A stretch of DNA of 64,000 nt, taken from Zingiber officinale (Eukaryota > Streptophyta > Magnoliopsida > Zingiberales > Zingiberaceae). Shown here piece by piece: positions 1 to 10,636 of this stretch (its first letter is position 1; every line of letters starts with the position of its first letter). A program made the translations under genes and the position numbers. The notes beneath the pieces were generated by a model. It worked only from the letters and a program-made list of their open reading frames with translations. It was not told the origin of the DNA and ran no database searches. The DNA is taken from assembly GCF_018446385.1 (NCBI RefSeq), contig NC_055996.1, forward strand, positions 129,504,532-129,568,531, given 5' to 3'.

Positions 1-981
1 ATATTACATTGAGATTCTCACTGACCATCGGAGTCTCAAATATCTATTCACTCAGAAGGAACTTAATCTTTGACCGAGGACATAGATGGAGTTCCTGAAG
101 GATTATGATTGTACCATTAGCTATCACCGGGGAAAAGCTAATGTGGTTGCCGATGCACTTAGCTAGAGGTCCAGAGGGACTTTAGCTTCCCACCGAGTTG
201 TGGTCACAGATTTGATTCAGGATTTCTCTGAGTTAGACATTGAGGAACAGGGACAGACAGAGCAGGGTATTATTGTTACCATAGTTGCTCAGTCGTCGAT
301 CAGGACGAGAATCCGAGAGACCCAGTTGTTGAGACCTCATAGAGCTCAACGTGAGGCAAAGTGGTCCATATTATCAGATAGAGGATGTCAGAGGCATAAG
401 ACTGTCAGAAGTGTTATGCTGACCGGAGTCGGAGACCCTTAGAGTTCTCCATTTGCGACCAGGTATTTCTACGAGTTTCACCCACGAAAGGGGTGAAGAG
501 ATTGGCCTCAGAGGTAAGCTAGCTCCGCGATAAATTGGACCTTTCCAGATCTCGGAAAGGATTGGAGCAGTAGCTTATCGGTTGGCACTATTGCCGTCCT
601 TGGCAGGCGTTCACGCCGTATTCCACGTATCTACGCTGAGGAGATACGTACCCGATCTGATACATGTGTTAGTAGATAATCTCAGTTCTCCTTTCAGCCT
701 GACGTCACCTATGAGGAGGTTCCGGTATGGATTCTAGACCGGAAAGAACGTCAGTTGCGGAACAAAACTATCCGGCTGGTTAAAGTCGGATGGTAGCATC
801 ATTCGGACGAGGAGGCTACTTGAGAGCTCGAGTACACTATCCGAGCTCGATATCCCCATCTTTTTACTTGAGGTATGTGATTCAGTTTACCATTCAGCAT
901 TTATTCTTCCTGTTTATTGTTAGTACTTGCTGATGGTAGATAACGAAATTTGGGGACCAAATTTTTATAAGTGGGGGAGAA
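1..981 (+). pseudogene. 3' end of a Ty3/gypsy chromovirus polyprotein (decayed)
   Basis: From the left edge, frame 2 reads an RNase H C-terminal region (EILTDHRSLKYLFTQKELNL, then a segment containing MEFLKDYDCTI and HRGKANVVADALS). It is interrupted by stops near 89, 98 and 164. After about 440 the frame is lost and the integrase catalytic core is absent. Coding resemblance returns at about 450-850 with an integrase C-terminal/chromodomain-like stretch (GPFQISERIGAVAYRLALLP, then HAVFHVSTLRRYVPD, and an ending around ARYPHLF). This order is typical of Del/Tekay-type chromoviruses, which use the chromodomain to target heterochromatin. A polypurine tract (AGTGGGGGAGAA, 970-981) sits directly before the LTR. 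The copy is dead: it has stops, a frameshift and an internal deletion. The 5' LTR, gag, protease and RT lie outside the window. Confidence 0.85.
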
Positions 982-3853
982 TGTAAAATATCGAAAATAG
1001 GCGAATATTAATAAGGGAATTTTCCGAAATTTTTGGACATTTTTCGGGAATTTTTCGGAGCTTGTACGGACGAGTTCACGGGGATAAAAACGGGGCCCCG
1101 AGAAAGCCTGTTTGGGCTACCCATTTAAGAGAGGAAAAGATTTATTTATTTATCTCTTTTTCCTTTTCTTATTTATTATCTTATTTTCTTTTATTTCCTC
1201 TCATTCTCGCCGTTCCCTCTTTTCTCCCCGACGCCGCCGAGCCTTCTCCTCCTCTCGGCCCTAACCGCCGGCTGGCGGTTGCTTCTTCCCGAACGCCGGC
1301 AGCCGATCCCTTGCCGAAGCCCTAGCCGCCGGCGACGCAATCGGCCACTTTCTTCTTCTCCTTTTCTTCCTCCCGAGCCGCACCCCTCGGTGCCCTAGCC
1401 ACCCGGCGCCGCCCGACCGCCTGCCCGAGCCGAACCCCTCTCTTCCTCTGCCCTAGACAAACTCCAGCGCGAGCCACCGTCGGTTAAGCCCTTCGCCCTC
1501 TTCTGATTTGTTGCGCACTGTCGCCACTGTGTGCCGCTCACCGCCGATGTCTTCTCGCCGTCACTCTAGCACCGCCGACATCTACTGATGCCGACCTTTC
1601 CTCTGCCCTAGTTCCTCAGCCGCCGTCTGTGTGGGGTCTCCAGTCGATTGTCTTCTGCCATGCCAAAGGATTCTAGACTTTCACCAAATCCAGAGAAGGG
1701 TAAGGGAAAAACATTTCTTTTTGTGGCTGGATTGAAGTTGTGAATGGATTTTTAGGTTGATTTATGATATTCTTTTGATCCGGGCAGTGAGGAGGGTCTT
1801 CCAACAGTACTTTGTCCAACAGCAACCCTTGAGTTCCAACAGCGGCAGAATTAAGGTAAGGATTAGGTGTATTTGAATATTTATTGTAGATCATGTTCCG
1901 AATTGGAGGATTTGGTTAGATGATCATGTGAATCTAGGTAAGGAACATGATTATGATACATGTTGATTTAGGAAGGAATTGGTACATACATAATTGTTTA
2001 TGTATTTGAATTAGGTGTGATGTAGTTTTCATGATTTGTATAAATGGAATTAGGTGATTGATTATATAGATGATTAATCATGTGTAAATGGAATTAAGTT
2101 TGGATTCTTGATCTAATGGTGGATTAGGGATTAGGTAACTAACCCTAATTTATCGTTAGACTTTGTTTAGGTAGGTTGAGGTTTATAGTTTAGGGTTTTG
2201 TCCTAAATTGTTATTAAGGATTTTATTTAGCTATTCATTTAAATTTTTAGCTAAATAAAAATGTATACATTGGTGACACAGGACTTTGACGCGAGACGAG
2301 TATCTCGGAGTCAGATTTGGACCATTTCGATTGGAGGCGGGTACTTTTGACTTTTTGTCTTTGATATGCTTAGTAATGAAATTAACATATTGCATCAATT
2401 GTGTTTCTTATCTGTTTCGATTAATTACTACCCAAATCTTGATACATGTTTGATTGATTGATTTGTTTTGCATCCCATGTATACTTTACCTGTCTATACA
2501 TGCTTATAGGGGTAGTGATATACCATGTTTCACCATGTTCAGGACCTAGGTTTTTATACCTTTTGTGTACCTTTGATTCGATATGATTCGTTGACCTAGG
2601 GTGCACTTTTCTATATATATGGATTAGGTCAGGATGTTTATATGGTTATTGCCATGCATCATTTGCATGATTGCATGCTGTGCGATAGTCCGCTCCATTA
2701 TTGTTGAGCACATCGCCAGTTACATGGATCTGCACACACCACCACTCATGGGTTAGTGGTCGATTCAGGCAGAGTGTGTTGCAACAGGGACTCTGTTAGG
2801 CACCGTTGGTCCGCTCATGGGTAGTGTGACACAACGTGTTATCCGGCAGGGATTCCTCCCCGTCATCGTGTACCGGGAGTTGAGAGCATTGCGCTCCCCC
2901 ATCTATGATTTGGGGTAGGAGGATAGGTGTACTCCGACAGCATCCCGTCCACTCGGTCACTCATCAGGAGTAGTGACGACAGAGTGCACGGTTGTCACAG
3001 CCCTACCCACTCGGCCTCACTTTTGTATGAGATGATCGACTGGCGTCAGGGGTGACCAGGACGCATCATTGGCATCATATGCATGATGCATTTATTGCTT
3101 GTGTTTGTGGTTGCTGCATTTATATGCTGCATATTGTTTGGATACCTATGTTTGACATGCATACAGGATTCCTATACCACTCGGACTGTTTGACCTTATA
3201 CTCAGGACCTGGTTAGTACAGTATTCTCCTGTTTATTTCAGATGCATTCTTATCTTTCTTATCAGGAGACTGTTAGGTGTCTTTACTTTGCATATCAATT
3301 GTACCTGCTGAGTGTTGGACTCACCCCGCCTCCATTGTTGATATTTTCAGGTTGATGCTGTCAGGAGGGAGTTCTTGTCAGGAGGGAGTTCCAGTCGCTA
3401 GTCCTCACTGCACATAGTGCTGGTCCTGCAGACCTCCAGGATATGTTTGGTTTTCTTTGGTTTCTTTCTGTTCTAGACTGTTTGAACTCGTTATGTTCTG
3501 GATTATTTGCTTATGGACATGATATAGATTTTATTATATTGATGGGTTTGGATTTGGTTTTATTTCTACTACATACCTGCCTGGATGGCAGAAGAGGTGA
3601 GTTCGTCGGTTTTGAACTTTACGAGTGTAGTTGAGTAGGGTGATTTTTGAGTCAGAGTATTATTACTGCGTGGTTGTGTCAGCCAGAGGCTGAATATATA
3701 TATAAACTGCGTGGTGATTGATTTTTATTATTATTATGATTCCAGCCGCCTGTGGCTGAGTATTTAGTGCTTGTAGAAAATTTTTGATTGTCCGCCGTAC
3801 AGGGGAGATGCTGCCGAAATTTTCTCGGACAGGGACTCCTCTGGGGCGTGACA
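982..3853 (+). repeat. 3' LTR of the chromovirus, about 2.87 kb
   Basis: It begins TGTAAAATATCG immediately after the polypurine tract and ends GGGGCGTGACA, so it has the canonical TG...CA ends. The length is within the range of Del/Tekay LTRs. Short open frames inside it, for example around 1062-1325, are GC-rich leader sequence with no recognisable domain, and I do not call them genes. The sequence right of 3853 (ATAAT...) is AT-rich intron-like DNA of the hAT transposon, so the element appears to have inserted into that transposon. The matching left-hand duplication would be off the window. Confidence 0.85.
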
Positions 3854-3925
3854 ATAATATATTATAATCAATATATAAGTAAATGATATAATTATAATAT
3901 ATATAAACTAATAAATGAGAAAAAA

Positions 3926-6118
3926 TTACCTGTCAATCAAATTGTAACTTCCTAATTTGTTTGTTTCAATTAATCTTCGACATAATTCAGAAATAGTTGA
4001 TAAATTCTGAAATCTTTCATGGCCAACAATATCAATCTTATAGTGCTCCAATTGCATTCTCAAGTGATGTAAATCTTGTGTATCAAAATCAAGAGGATAG
4101 AAATTCTCAGCAAGTCGATAGATGTGATCAACATTAAAAAGCTTAAAGTTTTCTTTAGGTTCCAAAGCACAACTAAGCTTAAGAAGTTCCACTGCCTCAT
4201 CCTTGAATTTACTATTAAGCTCTTCAACTTGAAAATCTATTGCAGTAGTAAATACATCAAATCGATAGTGATGCTCAACTGTGATTGAATCATTTTGTTG
4301 ACAAGAACGACCTGTAGCAGATTTATAACGAGCTTCCATTTGAGGTATCTCAATGTCATACTTGGCACAAACTTCTTTCACATAAGTAAGTAGAATAGCA
4401 AATCCTTCTTCTCTCAAAGTCTGAAGCAAAGTTTTAGTAGTTGAAACATAGTCCATTGCATTTAAAATATCTAAAGATTTCTCTTGCAATGCTCGACAAA
4501 GCAGATTTGTTAACCCCATTATCTTTTGCATCAAATGTAATATGAATATGAAATCAAAAGACTTCATCGCTATCAGCAAACCACTAGCTTCACCACGGAT
4601 GGAGTTAGAGGACCCATCATACACCATGTTTTCTAATACGGTAATCACAGAACTATACATATCAATCATGTTACAAATTGAGTCAAAATTAGAACTCCAG
4701 CGAGTCTTTCCAGGCCGTAGTAAATTTCCAATTTGATTACATCCTCTACCAGTATCACGTTCACCAATAGCTACCATATGCGCAACTTCAGCTTTTTGAG
4801 CAGAAAGTAACTCAGCATGACGTTTAGGAGACGCATTAAAGAGATTACAAATGGAATTCAATTTTGAAAAGAATAACCAAATGGATACCTCTTTTTCAGC
4901 AGCTGCAGTTAATGCTAGTTGAAGTCGATGAGCGAAACAATGTACATAATATGCACATGAACAATCTTTCAAGAATAGAGCTTGTAATCCATTCCAAGAG
5001 CCACGCATATTGCTAGCACCATCATATCCTTGTCCCCACATGTTGTGGATATGCAAGTCATAACAGCCAAGAGTATCAGATATTTTTTTCTTAAGTGTTG
5101 CAGCAGTTGTATCAGTCACATGTACAATAGCAAAGAACCGCTCTCGTAAAAAACCATCAATATCCACAAATCTTAATACAATAGCCATATGCTCTTTGTT
5201 AGATGTATCTCTTGCTTCATCAACTAAAATACAAAATTTTGCATCCCCGATTTCTTTACGAATCTTAGTTCTCACTTGATTGGCAAAAATATTCAAAATA
5301 TCTTTCTGAATATCTGGTGAAGTATACTTTGCATTTTTTGGAGCTTTCTCTAAGACGATGTCCCCAATATTCTCATTTATTTTTCCCATAAATTTTATCA
5401 TCTCGATAAAATTTCCACGATTATTAGAAGATGGAGATTCATCATGCCCTCTAAATGCGCATGTTTGTAAAATAAGCCATCGAATGCTTTCAATAGTTGC
5501 TGTAAGCCGCAATCTGTTCTTCTGCTTTTCTTCTGAAGATTGTGCATTCATCATTTTATCAATATGACGAGGTATATTCATCAAATTATCAAGATGTTCC
5601 ATAGCATTATTATGTGGTGAAGTATTGCATCCTATATGCATAAAAAATGCACATCTGTCACCATCATTAACTCGCTTCCAATATTTGAATCCATCCGTCG
5701 TAAATGCAGGATTACGAGGATGCTTATGATCAAACAAGAAGCATGGAAAACAAAATGCAACATCTTTTGAAGGAGAATACTCTAACCAAGTAAATTTTTT
5801 AAACCAATGACTTTGAAATCGTCGATTTTGACTTCCGAATTTGGTCGGTGGATACTCATTCTTAATAGGCTGATATGGCCCCATCTTAATATAAGCTCGT
5901 CTAATTTCATCCCTTTGATTAACAGGATATTTCCATATCGGAGTACGTAATCCTGGATCAGGTTCAAGAGAACTGATATCAATATCTGTTATAGGAGATT
6001 TGTTAGATTGTTGATTGCTTGAATTTGATATATCAATATTGGATGAAGAATTCCCTTGACTTGTCAATGTCTCCTCTTTTGCTTTAAAAAAAGAATTAAT
6101 AGTTTTTCTTTTCTTCAT
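3926..6118 (-). CDS. hAT transposase with TTF-type zinc finger and DUF4371 (ZMYM1-like)
   Basis: A 730-residue open frame starts at an ATG at 6118 (MKKRKTINSFFKAKEE). Residues about 70-170 resemble the TTF-type zinc finger (W-K-Y-P-V-N, CFPCFLFDHKH). Residues about 190-440 match DUF4371/hAT catalytic core motifs, including VDEARDTSNKEHMAIVLRFV and GYDGASNMRG, and an HCFAHRLQLAL motif follows. The C-terminal hAT dimerisation domain is absent. The frame runs into CAG/GTAATT at about 3926, a good splice donor, so the domain was probably on a following exon now separated by the chromovirus. An acceptor (TTTAATACAG at 6137) lies just before the ATG and a donor at 6447, implying a 5'-leader intron (6137-6447). 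There are no internal stops, so loss of activity comes from the missing 3' exon and terminus. Domesticated relatives exist, but the attached inverted repeat argues for a transposon gene. Confidence 0.85.
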   Translation of the reverse strand: MKKRKTINSFFKAKEETLTSQGNSSSNIDISNSSNQQSNKSPITDIDISSLEPDPGLRTPIWKYPVNQRDEIRRAYIKMGPYQPIKNEYPPTKFGSQNRRFQSHWFKKFTWLEYSPSKDVAFCFPCFLFDHKHPRNPAFTTDGFKYWKRVNDGDRCAFFMHIGCNTSPHNNAMEHLDNLMNIPRHIDKMMNAQSSEEKQKNRLRLTATIESIRWLILQTCAFRGHDESPSSNNRGNFIEMIKFMGKINENIGDIVLEKAPKNAKYTSPDIQKDILNIFANQVRTKIRKEIGDAKFCILVDEARDTSNKEHMAIVLRFVDIDGFLRERFFAIVHVTDTTAATLKKKISDTLGCYDLHIHNMWGQGYDGASNMRGSWNGLQALFLKDCSCAYYVHCFAHRLQLALTAAAEKEVSIWLFFSKLNSICNLFNASPKRHAELLSAQKAEVAHMVAIGERDTGRGCNQIGNLLRPGKTRWSSNFDSICNMIDMYSSVITVLENMVYDGSSNSIRGEASGLLIAMKSFDFIFILHLMQKIMGLTNLLCRALQEKSLDILNAMDYVSTTKTLLQTLREEGFAILLTYVKEVCAKYDIEIPQMEARYKSATGRSCQQNDSITVEHHYRFDVFTTAIDFQVEELNSKFKDEAVELLKLSCALEPKENFKLFNVDHIYRLAENFYPLDFDTQDLHHLRMQLEHYKIDIVGHERFQNLSTISELCRRLIETNKLGSYNLIDR

Positions 6119-6447
6119 TCCTTGAGTTTTCTGTATTAAAGTGAATAAATATAGAAATTATCATTATCCAATAATAAGAAAATATCCCTTAATAACAAAT
6201 CAGATACAACGTAATACGAAGTCATATGTTGCTAATATCGAAACATTAATAACTAAAATAACCAAGTATATAAATAAAAGTAACCAACTTAATGATCTAA
6301 TCTATATGTCATCGAATCATTTTATCTAACCGATTAAACTAAGTATTACTTATAAATCAATTAAACTGATTAATATTTAATTATCTAATTAAATTATCTT
6401 TAATTAATTAACTAATTAATTAATTAATTAAAATAAATTCAATTACC

Positions 6448-7140
6448 TGATTTGGCTGTAGTTCTCGGCAGTAAGATTGGGGCTTCACTTTCTCATCCCA
6501 AACATGTTCAGACTTGAAATATGTTACTCTATAGCAACCAAACAAAATTCCTGCAACAAATGATTTTAAATGATATATCGATTCTCGAATAATTTCATAT
6601 TCATCAAAGTATCTTTCTTGTACCTCAGTTTTAAAATCTCCCCTCAATACAATATGTATATCACGATCCCAAAGAGCCCAAAACAACCAATTTGCAAAAC
6701 GCAATATAAGCAAATTCTGAGCAAATTCCTTTCCCAGATATTTTGCGCGTTTAGGGAGAAGGGAGGACGCGTACGAGATGGGACAAGGAAAGCGGCGTCG
6801 GTGCTGGCGTAGGTTGTCACGCGGCAAGTAGAGAGTTGTGTGTGTTGTAGTTGTGGGCCTGTGGCTGTGGCAACGTCGTTGTGGAGGCAGCGACGTGAGA
6901 TGAAGCAGTCGTTATGGGTCTATAACAGCGTCGTTGTGGAGGCGGTATCGTGAGATGAAGGAGTCGTTGTGGAGGCGGTATCGTGAGATGAAGCAGACGT
7001 TGGTGTTGCGACAGCGGCGGCGGCGTGAGATGAAGGTAAAAAAAATAGGTTTAATTTGATGAAAGCATACTAGCATAGTGCTAAATTTTTTTTTTTTTGT
7101 TTTAATTGGGTGGGGCTGGAGCCCACCCTAGCCCAAGGGT
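6448..7140 (-). other. hAT 5' leader exon and subterminal region with short tandem repeats
   Basis: Upstream of the leader-intron donor (6447) lies the presumed 5' untranslated exon. An open frame of about 125 codons runs here (6448-6827) and is in phase with the transposase across the predicted intron. It has no ATG, so I treat it as leader. At 6868-7034 a GC-rich direct repeat (GTGGAGGCGGTATCGTGAGA and variants) occurs three to four times with spacings near 63 and 39 bp. Subterminal repeats are the usual binding sites of hAT transposases. An (AATT)n run lies at about 6413-6432. Confidence 0.5.
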
Positions 7141-7153
7141 GGCTCCGTCCCTG

Positions 7154-7306
7154 GGTATAATGGTCAAGGATCGATTTTCAGGAACTGACGACTTGGGGTT
7201 TATCCCACCATGAGCCTATGATCTGTGCACCTGTATTTACCTTCCTCCATATCCGTGGAACCGGCACTAGGGGGACCGCTAAAGTAACAGATTTTTTTTT
7301 TTTTTT
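7154..7306 (+). repeat. Possible tRNA-derived SINE remnant
   Basis: Next to the hAT end is a 150-bp unit ending in an uninterrupted T run (about 7292-7305). It contains GGATCGATTTTC, which resembles a Pol III B box (GGTTCGANNCC), followed by a compact non-coding body (ATGAGCCTATGATCTGTGCAC). Some plant SINEs end in short T tracts. The A box would fall at or across the hAT insertion site, so the 5' part may be on the far side of that transposon. No second copy is visible in the window, so the call rests on the box and the tail only. Confidence 0.35.
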
Positions 7307-8561
7307 AGGAAACATATTATAGACATCTCTCATTGAACTTCTTTCTTCTAATTTTTTTCCAATTTTTTTTTATCAATGTTGTACCACTTTTCCGGATCAA
7401 CAAGCCAGCCTTTTGATCCAAGATCTCATGTCGTGCATACTCATTATCTTTTTCTTTATCATTTAATTCATCCACATTGATAGATCCAAAGACTTCTTCA
7501 ATATAAATCTCATTCTCATTCAATTCATTATCTTGTTCTCCACTAATTAAATTATCAATTACATTTCCGACCTTGCAATTATTTTTTAGTTTGAAACAAA
7601 ATACTTATTAAAATCTCCAATTTGACTTTGAATTATTTCTTCAATCTCTAGTTTCCTTTTTCTTTTTAAGACCTGGACATATTTAACCTAAGAATTCAAT
7701 AAACAATTCAAAGGAATATCAAATGTACTTTTGCTTATGTTCAATTTTGTGACGCATACATTTAGTAAGCATATGAATTTATACATCACCTTAATGAAGA
7801 TTTCTTATAGTAGATTAATGCAATCCCTAATATAATCATAAAGTAGTGAAAATAATAAAAGTTCAAATTAAAAGTTCACTCTATCTTCAGTTGGATTCAG
7901 GTTTAAAAATATTTAATGGAATCATATGTATTTTTCCCTACAATTAAAGATTTGAAAGAACATACATAAATCTCATTTCATCTATTAGTTAAAGAATTTA
8001 TTCCTACTTTGAAAGAAAAATATTCTAAACTAATAATTAAAAAAAATAAAACAAGAGGAAGAAGGAATCGAACTTTCCAACTGCCAAAAGGTGATTCAAC
8101 TAGCAAATCTTTCATCACTTTTTAGGATTAAAAAGGCGAAAGAAGAGAAAAAAGGTTGTTCGATCGATTTGCCAAAAAGATTAGAGTGTGAGGAATTATA
8201 TTTGGGTATACTATTATACAATAGAATTTTTTTTCCCAAAATTATAGGCCTCCAAAAAATGGGCCTGAGTTGGGTGATTTGTTTCCTCCTAATAGGCACG
8301 GCCCAGATCACCATGAGCAATGGATTTCCAATCACTTTCAAACTGTTTCCATTTGTTTCTTCCGTGCTTCCTCTTCTGATGCAGCACCAAGAATTCCTAA
8401 GGAAAAAGGAACTCGCATAGGGATTAAAATTTTATAAAAAGAAACAAAGCGAGTTGATGTTAACAAGAGTGTTAACCTACTCTTTTATTGACCATCAGTT
8501 TATTAACTACAATAACATCAAATCTTCATGTTTTCCTTTACAGGTAAACTCCCAACTCCAA
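7307..8561. other. Unassigned AT-rich intergenic DNA
   Basis: I see no gene here. A 68-residue frame on the minus strand (7317-7523, rich in Glu/Lys/Asn) and a 109-residue frame on the plus strand (8091-8420) resemble nothing I recognise and have no promoter or splice context. The stretch at about 8410-8475 (GGGATTAAAATTTTATAAAA) reappears diverged at about 13065-13110, a hint that a duplicated unit started again there. Confidence 0.5.
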
Positions 8562-8663
8562 ACATGGAAAATCCTTGATAGATAGATTTTCACATAGATT
8601 CTTCCCAAATCCTCCACAAAAAAAACTCAAAATATCTAATAATGATATCAAAAGAATGTTTAA

Positions 8664-9707
8664 TCACATAACTACACATGCATTAGGGTTCTCCTCTTCA
8701 CTCTGAGCATAGTAGTAGGCGGTGTAAGACTGGTAGGCCTTCACCACCGTGGCTATCTCGTCGTCTTTGCTCTTCTCCTTCTCCTTTTCTTTGTCTTTGC
8801 CTTTCTCCTTGTCCTTGTTGTTAGAGTTTTGGAACCATAATTATAATTATAAATGTCTAATGTCATCAATTAAATAAGTCATAAAAATTATGTGATCAAT
8901 TTTATGATTAAGAAATATAACTTAAAGGTTTAATTGTTATGAATAAATTAATGTGGATACCATGTGTAATTTTTAATTTGTTGAGGGGCCAAATTAGAAA
9001 TAGACAAATTTATGTTTCTCTATATATGAGGGGTTATGGTCCCAGTTTGCAGATGATGTTTTTATTTTGTTTCCTCATTAACAAAACTCTCTGGATACTA
9101 AGGAAGATCTGAAAATTGAAGATCTTGTCCAAAATCAACTGCATACTATAGATTCTGGTACGCTTTCGTAATTTCTGTCTATCCAATTTATAATTTCTTA
9201 AGAATTGAATAGAATACATAAGTTTTATGTTGAGATTTCTCAACTTAATTTTTTTATAACTTGTCCCCTTCCTTGTTCTTCGCTTCTTCTTTCTTCTCCT
9301 CCTTTGCCGGCCCAACCGAGAGCAACTCAGTGTGCCAGGATTTCCTCAACTTGGCCACCGCCGCGACTGGATCCACCGCTCCCGTTATGGTCAACTTCTT
9401 GTCTTTCATGTCTATGGAAATCGAATCTATGCCTGTGGTTTGAAAGTATATATCGTGTTTAATTAATATGTCTCTGCTTACTAGATCGTCAACGAATCTA
9501 ATAGTCTGGTTTGAGAGGTCGAACTTTACCATGAAGGCCGGAAACTACTTTCATGGCCTTCTTCTTGTCCTTCTCGCCCTGGAGGTCCAACTTCAGCACT
9601 AATTTCTGCAAGATGTCGAGAACGAAACACAAGAGCAGCTTAATCAACTGAACAGAACAACATAAAGCTAAAATCAGAGCTTGATTGATTACCTTCATAT
9701 CTGCCAT
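8664..9707 (-). CDS. HMA-domain isoprenylated plant protein (HIPP39-like), last exon interrupted
   Basis: Exon model (minus): 9693-9707, 9530-9605, then 9265-9432 continuing at 8664-8818 beyond an insert. Introns have GT-AG ends and phases agree. Exon 1 encodes MADMK. Exons 2-3 give an HMA fold ([40 protein letters not shown], then [20 protein letters not shown]), followed by a Lys/Glu-rich linker and a tail ending [13 protein letters not shown]. CVVM is a CaaX prenylation box, so the protein would be farnesylated and membrane-attached. The usual MxCxxC metal ligand is replaced (LDLQGEK), as in the HIPP39-type subgroup, so metal binding is doubtful and a protein-interaction role is more likely. 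A 441-bp insert with a 5-bp duplication splits the linker codons. Without it the last exon would be in phase (137 residues in all). TATA at 9792-9800. Confidence 0.8.
8819..9259 (+). mobile_element. Solo-LTR-like insertion in the HIPP last exon
   Basis: The 441-bp AT-rich segment begins TGTTAGAGTTTTGG and is flanked on both sides by CTTGT (8814-8818 and 9260-9264), a 5-bp target-site duplication. A TATA-like CTATATATGAGG lies at about 9018-9030, and the following part resembles an R/U5 region, as expected for a copia LTR in plus orientation. The right end reads TTTTATAA rather than the canonical CA, so either it has mutated or this is not an LTR. GT/AG dinucleotides exist at the borders, but splicing there would shift the HIPP frame. 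Confidence 0.6.
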
Positions 9708-9791
9708 TTGAACTTTGAACCAAGCAGAGTTGACTTGAGACTTCAGAGAATGAGATGAAGCAATCGAGATATGCTCAACGCTAACTTGCAG

Positions 9792-9800
9792 CTTTTATAA
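9792..9800 (-). promoter_or_regulatory. TATA box of the HIPP-like gene
   Basis: Read on the minus strand the site is TTATAAAAG, about 85 bp upstream of the HIPP ATG at 9707. This is normal spacing for a plant core promoter with a short leader. It faces away from the peptide gene starting at 10463, so the 755 bp between the two start codons is a divergent promoter region. Confidence 0.6.
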
Positions 9801-10420
9801 CGGCGAGGAGGTGAACAATAAGTCAAACTCATCGTCCGTGTCCAGTGGAGGCGGCTTTGGTTGACTTCTTGGCAGCTAGGAAGGTGAGAGGAGGCTGAGC
9901 TGAGCGTTGGACGAATCTAATGGCGAATCTCAATCGCCGGCCGTCTATTTATGGGTCCCGCGGTGAGAGCCCATCAATTATGGCTGTTGATTTTTTTTTT
10001 TGGGTTCGATTTGCCACTGCCGTTTAAAAGTTCAATGGCTCAATAACATCTAAACTCAAACTAAATTTAAATTAAACTCATTAAAAACATTAAGATAATC
10101 TTAAATAATCATTTTAATTATTCTATTTTATTTTAATTTAATTATTTTACCATTGTCAAAATAATCTTAACCAATCTAAAACTTCCCAAAATCCTATACA
10201 TGTCTAACCAAACACGGCTCTACGAAATCAGGAGCGGCCCCACTAAGACATTTGACGTGATCTTACTGTGTGAACTTACGGGGCCCTTGATTGATGCCCC
10301 AAAAAAATGCCACGTCATCAATAATATAACAAAAATATTAAGCTCTATTTATTTATTAACTACTTCTCAAATTCCCATCGTAAAATTTCTCTCAAATTTC
10401 CCAGCAACTTCCTTCCCCGC

Positions 10421-10430
10421 CCCTATATAG
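10421..10430 (+). promoter_or_regulatory. TATA box of the 57-residue peptide gene
   Basis: CTATATAG lies about 35-40 bp before the ATG at 10463, implying a very short leader. In copy B the corresponding site has decayed to GCATAAATTA, although that reading frame is intact. Confidence 0.6.
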
Positions 10431-10462
10431 CAAACCACCAACCAACCTCTCTGACGAGTACA

Positions 10463-10636
10463 ATGGCCACCGGGCTCCAAGCTCCCCCTCCTCTTCCTCG
10501 CCCGCGCTATATCCCCAAGAGAGGGCAGATCCTGAAGAAAATCCTCAAGTCCCTACTGAGCAAGTTCTCCGCCTGCCACTCGCCTCCCGGCGGAGGTGGA
10601 GGCGGCGGCCCACCCCTTGCAGCCAGCAAAGGCTAA
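10463..10636 (+). CDS. Tiny basic peptide, RGQ-LKK family, copy A
   Basis: The 57-residue frame starts at an ATG in good context (ACAATGGCC) and is found only by reading below the usual length limit. Order: a proline-rich N-terminus (APPPLPRPRY), a basic amphipathic core (IPKRGQILKKILKSLLSKFS, residues about 17-36), a Cys-His pair, a seven-glycine run and a short tail (AASKG). The core and the tail (KG-stop) are conserved in copy B at 33231, and the core also occurs in a third gene at 11990. There is no signal peptide. The core could form a membrane- or calmodulin-binding helix, but that is inference from composition. I do not recognise a named family. Conservation across a duplication and a nearby TATA box argue that it is translated. 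Confidence 0.7.
   Translation: MATGLQAPPPLPRPRYIPKRGQILKKILKSLLSKFSACHSPPGGGGGGGPPLAASKG

Larger units (their letters stand above)
3854..7153 (-). mobile_element. hAT-superfamily DNA transposon, 5' part
   Basis: The segment carries a hAT-type transposase on the minus strand. Its right end is a typical plant hAT terminus: read on the minus strand it starts CAGGGACGGAGCC (7141-7153), followed inward by a self-complementary stretch (CTAGGGTGGGCTCCAGCCC). The 8 bp just outside (GGTATAAT, 7154-7161) are the candidate target-site duplication, but the partner is not visible. The left part of the element (the last exon with the dimerisation domain, and the other inverted repeat) is missing because the chromovirus LTR abuts at 3853. 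That part would lie beyond the left edge of the window. Confidence 0.8.

Noticed and set aside
1062..1325. 87-residue frame in the chromovirus LTR
   Set aside because: Low-complexity pyrimidine-rich leader DNA inside an LTR, with no domain.
9034..9315. 93-residue basic frame on the minus strand
   Set aside because: Runs through the 441-bp insert into the HIPP exon out of phase.
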